Positions 15,001-23,600 of a DNA stretch of 30,284 nt are shown here, piece by piece (the stretch's first letter is position 1; each line of letters starts with the position of its first letter). Origin of the DNA: Phycisphaerae bacterium (GTDB lineage Bacteria > Planctomycetota > Phycisphaerae > UBA1845); the NCBI GenBank assembly GCA_021604825.1, contig BQJS01000031.1:1-30284 (forward strand), written 5' to 3'. The position numbers and the translations under genes are program-made. The notes under the pieces are model-generated. The model had not been told where the DNA came from and made no database searches. It worked only from the letters and a program-made list of their open reading frames with translations.

Positions 15001-16272
15001 TGTTTCGACAATCAACAATCCCGGTGGAATCGCAGTGGCAGGCTCGGAGAACCCGCTGGTTCCCGTAAACGCCGAAGTCTGCTTCGCCCAGAAAATATCA
15101 TCTGCGACGGCTGGCGCGAGAAGCGTTACTTCCAAATCGTCGTTGTTGGCGACGGCGACGGTGCGCTCCGGTATGGTCTGATTATTTCTAAACACGCGCA
15201 CTTCGTTAACATCAGGGATCAAGTCCGTCACGGTGACGGTCAAATCACCCGCAACGATCGGCTCGACAAGCGACGGAGGTACAGCCGGATCTGCGACCGG
15301 AGAATCAAACACCAAGTCGTCGATGGCCATTTGCACATCTGGGGCAGGACTTGTGATCACATTGGTAACAACTAGATGCTCAAGAACACCGCGTCCGTTC
15401 GGGGCGTCAGCCAACGTCGCGTTGCCCGTAAAGGCGGCAAAACCACCAACCGGAGCACCAAAATTGCCCGGCGTCGTATCTGACGAAACCCGCACAGTAC
15501 CAGCGGCCAAGTCCCATTCCACCAATTGACCGAAGAACGAAGGCACCAAAGTAATCGCGGGAACTGGTGTCCGACCGCCGTTTCCGGCAATGATAAATCC
15601 GGAAGTCGCTACGTCATCACCACTTGGCGTTGTTTCAAGAATCCTGTTGGGACCCCAGTTGATCGACTCAATGCCACTCGAGTTGACGAAGATATCGTCG
15701 CCAGCTGGCGTTGATTCGATCCCGTTTGAGTTCCCAAGAATCACGGTTAGATCCGTGGTCACACCGACCCACTCGATTGGCCCGGCGGTGCCACCATCTG
15801 ACAATTGCGGCACTTCGGCACCGGTTTCACGAATGCCAATCGCAAGACCGACATCAGACGTGAAGATTTGTGACGTGAAAATCAATCGCACCTTTCCGGC
15901 AGTACTCAAACCCGGGTTGGGTGTAATCGGCCCGTTGGCTGAGGTCAGACGCACCCACGCATCTGGATCGAATTCATCGACCCATTGAAAAATCGCATGG
16001 AGTGCCGCAACGTTCCCTGCGGTCGGCGGAGCGACAGCCGTATCACGAAACGTCGCATTGTTGTCCAGACTACCTCCTGAGTTTGCAACGATGTACTCAG
16101 AAGACGACGGTGAAAACTGCGGAATTCTAAAAATCTCCTGAGAGTTTTCGGGCGATCCGATTGGGGCTTGATTGAAATCAACCGTATCTGACACAAACTG
16201 TGCCGACGCTGTCGATGCAAAAATGCATGTCAAGCAGCCGAGCAGCACGCTCCGATGACTTACGATGCGCAT
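12013..16272 (-). CDS. Giant secreted modular protein with Ig-like repeats and C-terminal dockerin
   Basis: The product is 1419 residues. The open frame reaches 16578, but ATG 16272 starts a signal peptide (MRIVSHRSVLLGCLTC.., cleavage after ASA near 24) and is preceded by AAGGAG/AAGGA. Visible modules are: an A unit (about 30-125, ending WVRLT..PNP), a B unit (about 140-325, RETG..IEWVG to IDDL), an Ig-like unit (337-415), a beta-sandwich resembling LamG (420-655), Ig-like units at 666-740 and 754-830, then B (836-940), A (948-1040), Ig (1049-1127), B (1130-1235) and A (1248-1342). A dockerin-like pair of Ca-binding loops closes the protein (1344-1400, DFDGDCDIDDQD and DFDNNGQVDLED). I infer an extracellular adhesive or binding protein. 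No catalytic motif is evident. Confidence 0.88.
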   Translation of the reverse strand: MRIVSHRSVLLGCLTCIFASTASAQFVSDTVDFNQAPIGSPENSQEIFRIPQFSPSSSEYIVANSGGSLDNNATFRDTAVAPPTAGNVAALHAIFQWVDEFDPDAWVRLTSANGPITPNPGLSTAGKVRLIFTSQIFTSDVGLAIGIRETGAEVPQLSDGGTAGPIEWVGVTTDLTVILGNSNGIESTPAGDDIFVNSSGIESINWGPNRILETTPSGDDVATSGFIIAGNGGRTPVPAITLVPSFFGQLVEWDLAAGTVRVSSDTTPGNFGAPVGGFAAFTGNATLADAPNGRGVLEHLVVTNVITSPAPDVQMAIDDLVFDSPVADPAVPPSLVEPIVAGDLTVTVTDLIPDVNEVRVFRNNQTIPERTVAVANNDDLEVTLLAPAVADDIFWAKQTSAFTGTSGFSEPATAIPPGLLIVETFDTYTTQEEMQAVWNNSIGSPTDELTLESGNAVSCNNFIQEFNENSTTFAEARSYRGFGSANGSDATPLRATWRFRHTSESANMRTRFELARFGTGDWSAGPRAFGSTGFTFTNQIAGPFLTDYNVAIRSDVDPDGAGTVFVLDPGTGYYTAATGVVRTADVWRKFEIVVETDFINYYIDDQLITFAGLPDGVPRPNASAYEFVILGVGLSTNAGQMQWDDIAVTTGSPVLPFGDPPPLSPQIGGSLLPNDTSVSVIDVNTNATRVTVYEDATSVGFVNSNGGFETTSLVVSVPPLNNGSLVTVRQTVDGVESCDSDVFPVGAAPGAPTVVTPVQEGDATVTVENVDLSATLVTVYVGSNSVGSIDPQGALSVDVPVTGLVALETVTATATNPVGESDLSEGFEIGRGNGVFLLSVGVRETGGAGPVGDNAGTANGIEWIGPAEKIGGAPQGKPVTPGPTWQAMTFDPGVDDILAFAGSGANGVIDQTWGALEHIAITPDGDNPDRSVGAYDIYIDNIRSGGTLLTDFESFTTGASDVLLRTPTFSGSTSGNLNPPPNSVGIAGIGNPGKSINAQFHFVDSGENRWVRLTTNNAANLPNPFVRLDMPLTFDILVLERQPPAAPSLESPLQEGDTTVTVNDILPDALTVDVLADGGVIASVDPMGASNGFEITVPPLVHLEEITVRQSTSDGASAQSAGIEVGIGNGVVTLALGIRETGDLGPIGSEGTTLGSLEWIGASGSASGAPIGLALSPSNSWQTVTFDPTGNVFGFTGDGVLDTATGTLEHLAISADDLSPNRSTGVYRMYIDNVVNVEAGPGDTDVVITDFEGFALGDEVLFQEPTFSGSTADNLLFPPSASANSDNFNNGGTRSQLITWFFRDTTEGSWVRLTTSSSGGGEVPNPIIDLTKQVRMDILLLAGCPTALGDFDGDCDIDDQDMIAFNACLASGPAASAGPGCVCGDFDNNGQVDLEDYQGYQEAAGIEDANGGSIPACTP

Positions 16273-16802
16273 GGTTTCCTTGCTCCTTTTCCGTTGAGAA
16301 TTCTGAGAACAAAATTCATGATCGTTCGACAAATATCTTTCACGTTGCGCCCAGATTGGATCTCGAGGCGCTTGTTTGGAAGTTTCTGGAACTGAAGTCG
16401 CCAGCGTGCATGACAAATCATTGACCACATGGTTGCGCGAAATCTCCTTCGCGCCGCTCCAGAATTCGTCGCACACGTGCCCTAACTCAACCCTCCCAAT
16501 TGGCTTCCATTTCGTTTGACGCGAATACATTCGCACTGGTGATTGAAACAGTGTCCGAGCGCAACAATCGCCCGACACGGATCTTCAATACCCTTTATAT
16601 TGTAGTCATCAGCGCGTATTCAATGAAAGAGGAAATAATTCAGTTTCCGACTTTTTTATGGCTACCTGCGGCCAAATTACCGGACCGTTCCTGCGCGCCC
16701 GGAATGTCTGAGTATCGGCGCAGCGATGGATTCTTCTTTCAAGTAGAAGGGCCAAGATGAAGGGCATTGTCCTGGTGCGATCTCGCTCTGCGCACAAAAA
16801 AA
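16273..16802. other. Intergenic leader region of the giant gene
   Basis: No gene is supported. The frame of the giant protein continues open to 16578 but without protein-like sequence. The minus-strand leader contains AT-rich parts (around 16580-16660) that could hold the promoter. No matched -35/-10 pair stands out. Confidence 0.4.
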
Positions 16803-16836
16803 GAGATCGCCCCGCTGAATTCAACGGAGCGATCTC
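16796..16836 (-). terminator. Rho-independent terminator of the PEP-CTERM gene
   Basis: GAGATCGC (16803-16810) pairs with GCGATCTC (16829-16836), and the stem is extended by CCG/CGG after a one-base mismatch. On the minus strand the stem is followed by seven T (16796-16802 read in reverse). It lies 76 bases after the PEP-CTERM stop codon. Confidence 0.85.
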
Positions 16837-16911
16837 GTCAATCACAAACCGGATGACTTGCAGCTTTCAAAGCTTGCAAGTACCCCAATGAGGTAAAGAC
16901 CTCAGCTGTTT

Positions 16912-17688
16912 CTAGCGACGACGACGCAATACCGCGACGCCACCCATGGCGAGCAATGCCAGCGTGGCCGGTTCGGGCACGTTGGTCTCCACCATGAGGT
17001 TGTCGACCCATGCCGCGTGGCCGTTGGCGGTCAGGTCCGATCCGAGCACCACCGAGTCGAACAAGAAATTGTTCGGCCGGGCCTCAACCTCGGAGAGAAT
17101 GCCATCGACCAAATATCGCACCTCTGTACCGGTGATCACGATAGCCATCTCATGCCAGCCGGCGGCACGATTGGGCGCAGCCCCTTCGTCCAGCGTGTTC
17201 CAGTTGGAGCCAAAGGTTACTCGTCCCTGATAAAAGGAGTTGTTGTGCGCTTCAGGTGCGGTGACACTGTTGGTGACGCCAATGGCGAGCAGGTTTTGAA
17301 GGCCACCGTCAGCGTACGCCCCGTTCTCGTACCCACGCAACTCCACGTAGTGTCGGGCGCCGACCCAACTGTTAGCGGCTCCCGCATCGTCCAAGTAGAA
17401 GTCGAACTTGATGCGGGCCGGCTCCAAGTCGGTGGCCTGGATCGGACCGCCGGGTAGATTCCGCGCCAGTCGCCCCTGGAAGTTTCCTGTTGGGCTCGGC
17501 ATCCCGTAAGACGGTTGCCCGTTGCCGAAGCCGGTATCGAGCGCGTAATCCGGATTGGACCCGGATGCGTTCCATACCGCATTGAGACTCGCGTTGTCGG
17601 CGTAGTCGAACGTTTCGTTCAATACCAAGGTTGCTGATGCCGGCGCAGTCAACGCCAACAACAGGCCAACTGCCAAAATTCTTTTCAT
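16912..17688 (-). CDS. PEP-CTERM sorting domain protein, LamG-like
   Basis: The product is 258 residues. ATG 17688 is nine bases after AAAAGGAGG; a GTG at 17694 would be only three bases from it, so it is rejected. A signal peptide is clear (MKRILAVGLLLALTAPASA). The mature part is a beta-sandwich of lectin/LamG type: LNETFDYAD, the KFDFYLDD strand, SVVLGSDLTANGHAAWVDNL near the end. The C-terminus is the canonical sorting signal: VPEPATLALLAMGGVAVL followed by RRRR, recognised by exosortase and cut before surface attachment. The substrate is not evident. It is similar in overall plan to the LamG-like domain at residues 420-655 of the giant dockerin protein next door. An exosortase gene is not in the window. 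Confidence 0.93.
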   Translation of the reverse strand: MKRILAVGLLLALTAPASATLVLNETFDYADNASLNAVWNASGSNPDYALDTGFGNGQPSYGMPSPTGNFQGRLARNLPGGPIQATDLEPARIKFDFYLDDAGAANSWVGARHYVELRGYENGAYADGGLQNLLAIGVTNSVTAPEAHNNSFYQGRVTFGSNWNTLDEGAAPNRAAGWHEMAIVITGTEVRYLVDGILSEVEARPNNFLFDSVVLGSDLTANGHAAWVDNLMVETNVPEPATLALLAMGGVAVLRRRR

Positions 17689-17697
17689 GACCACTTT

Positions 17698-17706
17698 CCT
17701 CCTTTT
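17698..17706 (-). promoter_or_regulatory. Strong Shine-Dalgarno of the PEP-CTERM gene
   Basis: On the minus strand this reads AAAAGGAGG, nine bases before ATG 17688. It decides the start and is unusual here, since most genes in this window have weak sites. Confidence 0.7.
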
Positions 17707-18429
17707 GAGATACGCATCCGAGAGCGCTGATGCCCGTTTGAGAGATCAAGCACTTCAAAAATACAAACCGTTAGTTTTCGATTGTGCGATGCGCGTTGCC
17801 GTTGGCCGACCGAAAGGTGACCGTGTGGCGTTTCAATGAATCCCCCCGGCCCAAGGGCGATTCTTGCTGATGGGACTTGCGATATGGGTTCTCTTCAAAG
17901 AGCGCCATACCGCATGGCCTCCACCATGCGCAGCACGCTCTCTCTCTTTCACTGCTCCTTAATTCAATCTTAACCAAGGTCCCAGTGCGATTTCAACGTG
18001 AAAGCCAAATAAAATTCAAAAATAGATTTTATTCCGGACCTTGGCACTCAGTCTCGACCAATCCAGCACTTAACCAATTGTCAATACAACACTTAATGCC
18101 GACGTGACGATAACCTCATTAGGCGGCGCATCCCAATCGCCAGTGGAATCTCTGAATTCGAGGAGAATACTATCATCGAATGGGTCGATTTTGCTAATCT
18201 GTGTGGGGTACTGCTTTAATTGATTCGTGTTGCGGACTTAATACTTGGGGCAGGTCTCGCTGGTTTTCGGAACCGAAACCGAATTCCGTGAATCAGATTG
18301 GGGCAATCGATACACCCGCAATGGGAATTTACATTGCTGAACAAGCTGGACGAACCAATAGGAATTACAAGAAGACCGCATCGCCACGAATGACGGGCAA
18401 TGCATAAGCCATTCAAGAACGGGGTCCTG
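17707..18429. other. Divergent intergenic region between PEP-CTERM and GHL10 genes
   Basis: About 720 bases without a supportable gene. It must carry promoters in both directions. The only sequence I can point to is GAAGTGCTTGATCTC on the minus strand (17742-17755 region), which resembles GAAGTACTTGATATC at 24028-24042. Confidence 0.4.
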
Positions 18430-20562
18430 ATGATTATTGGAAAATCAAAGGTGCAATCGTGGCTGATTCGATCGATCTCGACGGCCATATTGGTTTCGCC
18501 GATGGTGGCAGTTGGTCAAACCATCACGATCGACAATGACAACGCCAACAATGTAGACGGCACGTTCACGATTAATTCGGGTACATGGACGACTGGCACT
18601 GCGTCAAGCGACAAGTACCTCAACAACTATCGCTTCATCGATACGGCGGGCGGCGGAACTGCTGAAACCGAGTGGCGGCCAACGATCTCGACGGCTGGCG
18701 ACTATCTCGTTGAAGTCTATTACCCCGAAGGCGGCAATCGTTCACCCGACGCACCATTTGTAATTCACCACGCAGGCGGTTCGACAACGGTCAACGTGAA
18801 TCAGCAGAGCAACGGCGGACAATGGAATTCAATCGGATCGTACTCATTCAATTCGGGAACAGGTGGTTACGTTTCGCTTGGTAACGATGCTTCGCCGATC
18901 GTCGTACTGGCTGACGCTGTGCGCTTTACGCTCGGCGAACCTCCGCCCGGGCCCGATCCAGAATTCCGAGGCATGTGGGTGTCACGATTCGAGTGGCCCA
19001 GCACGAGCCTTGGGACGGTTCAGAGTCGAATCGTCAACATCATGAATAATCTGGAGCTTCACAACTTCAATGCGGCGGTCTTTCAGGTGCGCGGTCAGGC
19101 TGACACATTGTACCCATCACCCTTCGAAGTTTGGTCTGACATTCTCTCCAACAATGGCAACGCCCCTCCCGGCTGGGGATCGTTCGATCCGATGCAATAC
19201 GCTATCGATCAAGCCCACGCCCGCGGATTGGAATTTCACGCGTACATCAACACGCACACCGCATGGCAAGCCACCTGCGCAGTGCCAGCGACGAAGCCTA
19301 CGTACACATTGAACCATACATTCTGGGATCATTTCGACGCCGACAATCCCGCCGCTCGCGATTGGCTTGTGCATAACGACTTGGGTGATCCGGTCCAATG
19401 TGAAGAGTCTAGCTACACATGGATCGCGCCAGGCGTACCGGACGCATCGGCCTACACACGCAAGCAGGTGATGTACGTCGTGGAGAATTACGATGTCGAT
19501 GGCGTTCACTTCGATCGTATTCGCACGCCGGGCACCGAATACTCGCATGACCCGATTTCGGAAGCCCGCTTCACAGGCGAAGGCAATCCCGATGGCCTGG
19601 GCTTCGCCGACTGGACGCGAGACCAAATCACGCGAATGCTCTGCGATCTGTATGCCCAAATCATGGAAGTTGATTCGTCGGTCAAGGTCAGTTCTGCGCC
19701 GTTGGGTCTATATCAAGGCAGCCGCTATCCTGGATACCCACAATCTGACTGCGGATTCTTTTACGGCAAAACGTGCGTGTATCAAGATGCCCAAGCGTGG
19801 CTCGCAGCCGGCGCCCAAGACTTCATCGTCCCGCAAATTTACTGGGCTGACGGTGGGGCCAATCCCGACTTCAGCGAAGTCTTGCCCGACTGGGTGGCGA
19901 ACAATGCGGGCCGCCACATCTATGCCGGGCAGATTACTTCGTTGGGCTCGACCGAACTGCTAAGCCAGATCGCAGCAACCAAAGTCATCGGCGGTGAGGG
20001 CAACGTGGTCTTCAGCTACAACAGCTTCAACAACAGCAATTATTGGCCAAGCTACTCAAACCCCGGCGGCCCGTACGAGACGCCGGTTGCAACGCCATCA
20101 ATGCCTTGGAAGGATTCGCCGACCGATGGCATCTTGATCGGAAACGTCACCGACTTGGATACGGGAGATCCGATCGTCGACGCTTACATCACGCGAAATG
20201 GTTCATCTTATACCGCCCTTTCGTCAGGCGACGGCCTCTATTCGATGCTGAAAGTTCCCCCCGGAATTTACACGCTAACGTTCGACAAAACCGGTGTCGG
20301 TAACGATGTCGTCAACAATGTGCAAGTCGTCGCGGGCCAGGTTACACGGGTGGATGTGCAGCTCGGCGAGATCCCGATTCCTTGCGATACGGATGACGAC
20401 GGCGACGTGGACGCGGACGATTTTGCACTGATGGGGGCGTGCCTCTTGGGCCCAACGGTGAGTTTCCCCGATGGGAACATCTGCCTGGAATGCGACCTTG
20501 ACGGCGACAGTGATCTGGATCTAACCGACTTTAGCATTTTGCAGGAATTGATCGCCCCGTAA
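18430..20562 (+). CDS. Secreted GHL10-family glycoside hydrolase with golvesin-like domain and dockerin
   Basis: The product is 710 residues. The frame opens at 18400, but ATG 18430 gives a signal peptide (WLIRSISTAILVSPMVAVGQ). Domains in order: a golvesin C-terminal-like domain (about 31-168, from IDNDNANN to VVLADAVRFT); a GHL10/DUF187 TIM-barrel (about 178-540), with EFRGMWVSRFEWPS, NAAVFQVRGQADTLYPS, GLEFHAYINTHT, the DVDGVHFDRIR motif (356-366) and FIVPQIYWADGG; a carboxypeptidase-regulatory-like beta domain (about 566-645); and a dockerin-like pair (652-707). The family includes E. coli DigH/YddW, which cleaves peptidoglycan glycans lacking stem peptides. It is convergent with the amidase gene, which shares the golvesin and dockerin domains. 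Peptidoglycan as substrate is inference. Confidence 0.9.
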   Translation: MIIGKSKVQSWLIRSISTAILVSPMVAVGQTITIDNDNANNVDGTFTINSGTWTTGTASSDKYLNNYRFIDTAGGGTAETEWRPTISTAGDYLVEVYYPEGGNRSPDAPFVIHHAGGSTTVNVNQQSNGGQWNSIGSYSFNSGTGGYVSLGNDASPIVVLADAVRFTLGEPPPGPDPEFRGMWVSRFEWPSTSLGTVQSRIVNIMNNLELHNFNAAVFQVRGQADTLYPSPFEVWSDILSNNGNAPPGWGSFDPMQYAIDQAHARGLEFHAYINTHTAWQATCAVPATKPTYTLNHTFWDHFDADNPAARDWLVHNDLGDPVQCEESSYTWIAPGVPDASAYTRKQVMYVVENYDVDGVHFDRIRTPGTEYSHDPISEARFTGEGNPDGLGFADWTRDQITRMLCDLYAQIMEVDSSVKVSSAPLGLYQGSRYPGYPQSDCGFFYGKTCVYQDAQAWLAAGAQDFIVPQIYWADGGANPDFSEVLPDWVANNAGRHIYAGQITSLGSTELLSQIAATKVIGGEGNVVFSYNSFNNSNYWPSYSNPGGPYETPVATPSMPWKDSPTDGILIGNVTDLDTGDPIVDAYITRNGSSYTALSSGDGLYSMLKVPPGIYTLTFDKTGVGNDVVNNVQVVAGQVTRVDVQLGEIPIPCDTDDDGDVDADDFALMGACLLGPTVSFPDGNICLECDLDGDSDLDLTDFSILQELIAP

Positions 20563-20592
20563 GCGATCTACTCTAATCGTGTCGATATAAGA

Positions 20593-20640
20593 AACCGCCA
20601 TTTGCCGATCGTTCGAGATCAGCAAATGGCGGTTGTTTTT
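20593..20640. terminator. Terminator between GHL10 and amidase genes
   Basis: AACCGCCATTTGC (20593-20605) pairs perfectly with GCAAATGGCGGTT (20622-20634), and GTTTTT follows. An inner GATC/GATC pairing extends the stem past a mismatch. On the minus strand TTTCTTA follows the stem, so it may act in both directions for these convergent genes. Confidence 0.88.
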
Positions 20641-20666
20641 CTCATATTGTGCCCCGTGGCGTCGTG

Positions 20667-23600
20667 CTACGGATTTGCTCCCGTGAACGCCTGCTGAAAC
20701 AGATGAAAGTCCTGCAAGTCAATCATCAGGTTCGCGTCACCATCGGCATTCAAGCAGAAATGGCCATCGGGGTAGGCCAGTGTTGGACCGGCAAAGCAGA
20801 TGTTCATCACCTGATAGTCGGCTAGGTCGACGTCACCGTCACCATCCGCATCAAAGAGCAACGACGCAGACGCCCCATCCAGGAAAGCGATTACCTCAGC
20901 CATCACGTCCGCCCGTACCGTTTCGGAAGAAATGGTTTCAAAGGGAAACCCGAACGTCACCGTACGATACGTTAACGAATCGTACTGAATCCCGGCGATT
21001 CCACCTGTTGAGTAGGACAATGCCGCATCGCCACCGAGGCTGATACCCAAGACATCCGGCTGGTGAACTTCGTATCGGGCTCCACTGGTGGGATCGAAGT
21101 CGAAACTCCCCAGCGCCGAGAAAATTCCACCCGGATCCGTGTTGACGTTGAATGTTCCGGCATCGTCTCCGACGAACGACATTGTCAATCGAGTATCCGC
21201 AAACACTGGCCCGGTCCCCTGGTTGACTAGATCGAGCGAAACATCCGAACCCGAGATGAAAAACCCGCCACCAGCATCGAGGTAGTCTGAAATCTCCAGT
21301 TGTTCTGCTGCAGAAAGCACGGTGTCTTCAATGCTCTCTGCGCCGCTGTTCCACATCACAATCTCATAATCTTCGAGCTCCAATAGCCCCTGCTCGACGG
21401 CTTCATTCTCACAAGAATCAAACCCGCGTCCCGCTGCCGTGATGGCATCGCCATATTCAAAGACGTAGTCGAACGAGTTGATCCGACGCCAAAGGGGACG
21501 CTCGGGCGCTAACCCCGCGTATGCTGGTGGCTGAATGAACAGTGTGACCGGGTTTTGATGACGTCGCAGACGATCGTATCCGTTTACAACGAGGATATCG
21601 GCAGCACCAGTGGCCGGCCTGCGGACCGCAACGGTCGAAGACGGCAGAGATTCGCCACCCTGATTACGGGCTGCGATGCGATAATAGAATGTCTCCTCGC
21701 GCGGAATGCCACCCAGCGTCACGGTCGTCGCCGGAGTGCCACCGCCTCCCGCAACAATCGTTTCGATCGCGAACCCAAAACCATTGGTGGACGAGTACAC
21801 TACATAATCAGTGGGCGTCCCACCTTCGATGACACCAATCACCGGCGGTTCCCAATCGAGTATCACATCTCCGTCGCCTTGATCTGCAATCTGAACGGCT
21901 TGTGGCCGATCGGGTGGAAAGACAAGCGGCACTGGACTTCCGGGCAGACTATTGAGAAACCGAATCAACCCTTGAACACTCGCCCGCGCCACCGCCGCTC
22001 GCACCCGCGCGTCCCGCAAGAGTTCCGCATCGGTTGGACTGTCATGGAATGCAACTTCCAAAAGTGTCGCGTCGAATTCGTTGCTGTTACCAACTGTGCT
22101 GATCGCACCAAACGAGCCAGCCAACACCGAGCCAACACGATCAGCCCACACGTGTTCGTATGGGTTGTCTGTGGTCGTCGCCAGAATCATGTCGTCTTCA
22201 ACCTCATCCGAAATGAATGTCGCATAAGCGTTCTGATTCGTGGTTGGGCTTGTTGCGCTTTCAAGGGCCACTGTGCCTCGGGCACTCCCATTGAATGCGT
22301 TTGTGTGAAATTCAAGATAGGCACGTTTCCAACGATCGACGAGCACACCGCCGGCGGGAACTTGGTTCATTTCCCGCGCCCAACGACTGGCCGTACTGAC
22401 GTTGTCCGACTGATCCGAACCGGATGAATCCCAAATGCTTCCCGCGCTGAATCCATTGGCCTTATCGCCCAACTCGCTCGCCGCCCAATATCGGGCACAC
22501 TCTTCATTGCGCGGATAACCACTCACCGCATTTTGGCTGGTCCGAGCCGTATCACCGATGCCATTGCCCCACCGGATCGCGTCCGCCACCACCACACCAG
22601 CAACCGACGAAGTGTTGCTGATTTCAACGTACGCCTCTTCGCCAGCCACCAAATGGTATTCGCCCAGCCAAATCCAACCATTGCCGGTCTCGCGGTGATC
22701 AATCACGATTTCACCAATCCCGCCGCTGTGCTTGACGCGATACGTCTGAGGCACGCGATTCGTGCTTGCGATTGTGAAACAATACACCGGGTAGAAGTCG
22801 GTGGTCGTGATGTTGGCCGAATAGCGAGCGGTGGCTGTCTCAGTCACATCGGCTGAGGCGAAGCGGTATCGGTCGGACGCATTCTGCCCGTAATACTTAG
22901 CGTTTGAATTGTTGATTGACCATGATCCGCTGTACGTCACTTCGGGGTCGGCATTGTCGATGACGATCTCTTCATTTTGATATCCGACCGGACGAAATGG
23001 AACGACAGTTGCCCCCGCATTGAATGCGTAGTGAACGAAGTAATTCAACTGATCGAGGTTGCCGTAATCTTCATTCATCCCTTCAAGCTCGCCGGGGCGC
23101 TGAAGAAGCCAATTGTCGGTTCCTGCCGTCCATCCGTGTCCGGCTGCGCAATACACGACCACGCCAGACAACGCCCCGGCGGGTTGGGTCGGTGAATTCG
23201 CCGTCGGGCCACTGCGCAGTTCCGGTGAGGCTGATGCAAATCGTGCCTCGGACACCAACACCGCTTGCGTTTCATCAGGGGACGGAACCGAAACGTCCTG
23301 CTCGATTGAGTCCACCTTTGCCGCAAACGATTCAAGGGCCTTGAATGGTCCCCGCTCTCCGGGGCGTACGCGAACGTCAATGCCTCGAAACGTTTCGCGA
23401 CTCATCAGCGGACCGCTAAGTTCATGGGTAATACGCTCCATGTCGGCAACGCTGATGTGCCATTTCTCAAAACCAGGCGGAAGGGAAATCTCCAAACGCA
23501 GAATACCGCGCTCCCACGAGAAACTGTGAATCATCGCACCATCTGGCAGTAAACTCTGGTTCGTCTCCCCTTGCAGCGACGTCAGTTTGGCGATCTGTTT

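Noticed and set aside
21555..22427. 290-codon plus-strand frame opposite the amidase gene
   Set aside because: Antisense shadow; low-complexity His/Arg/Thr content and no family motif.
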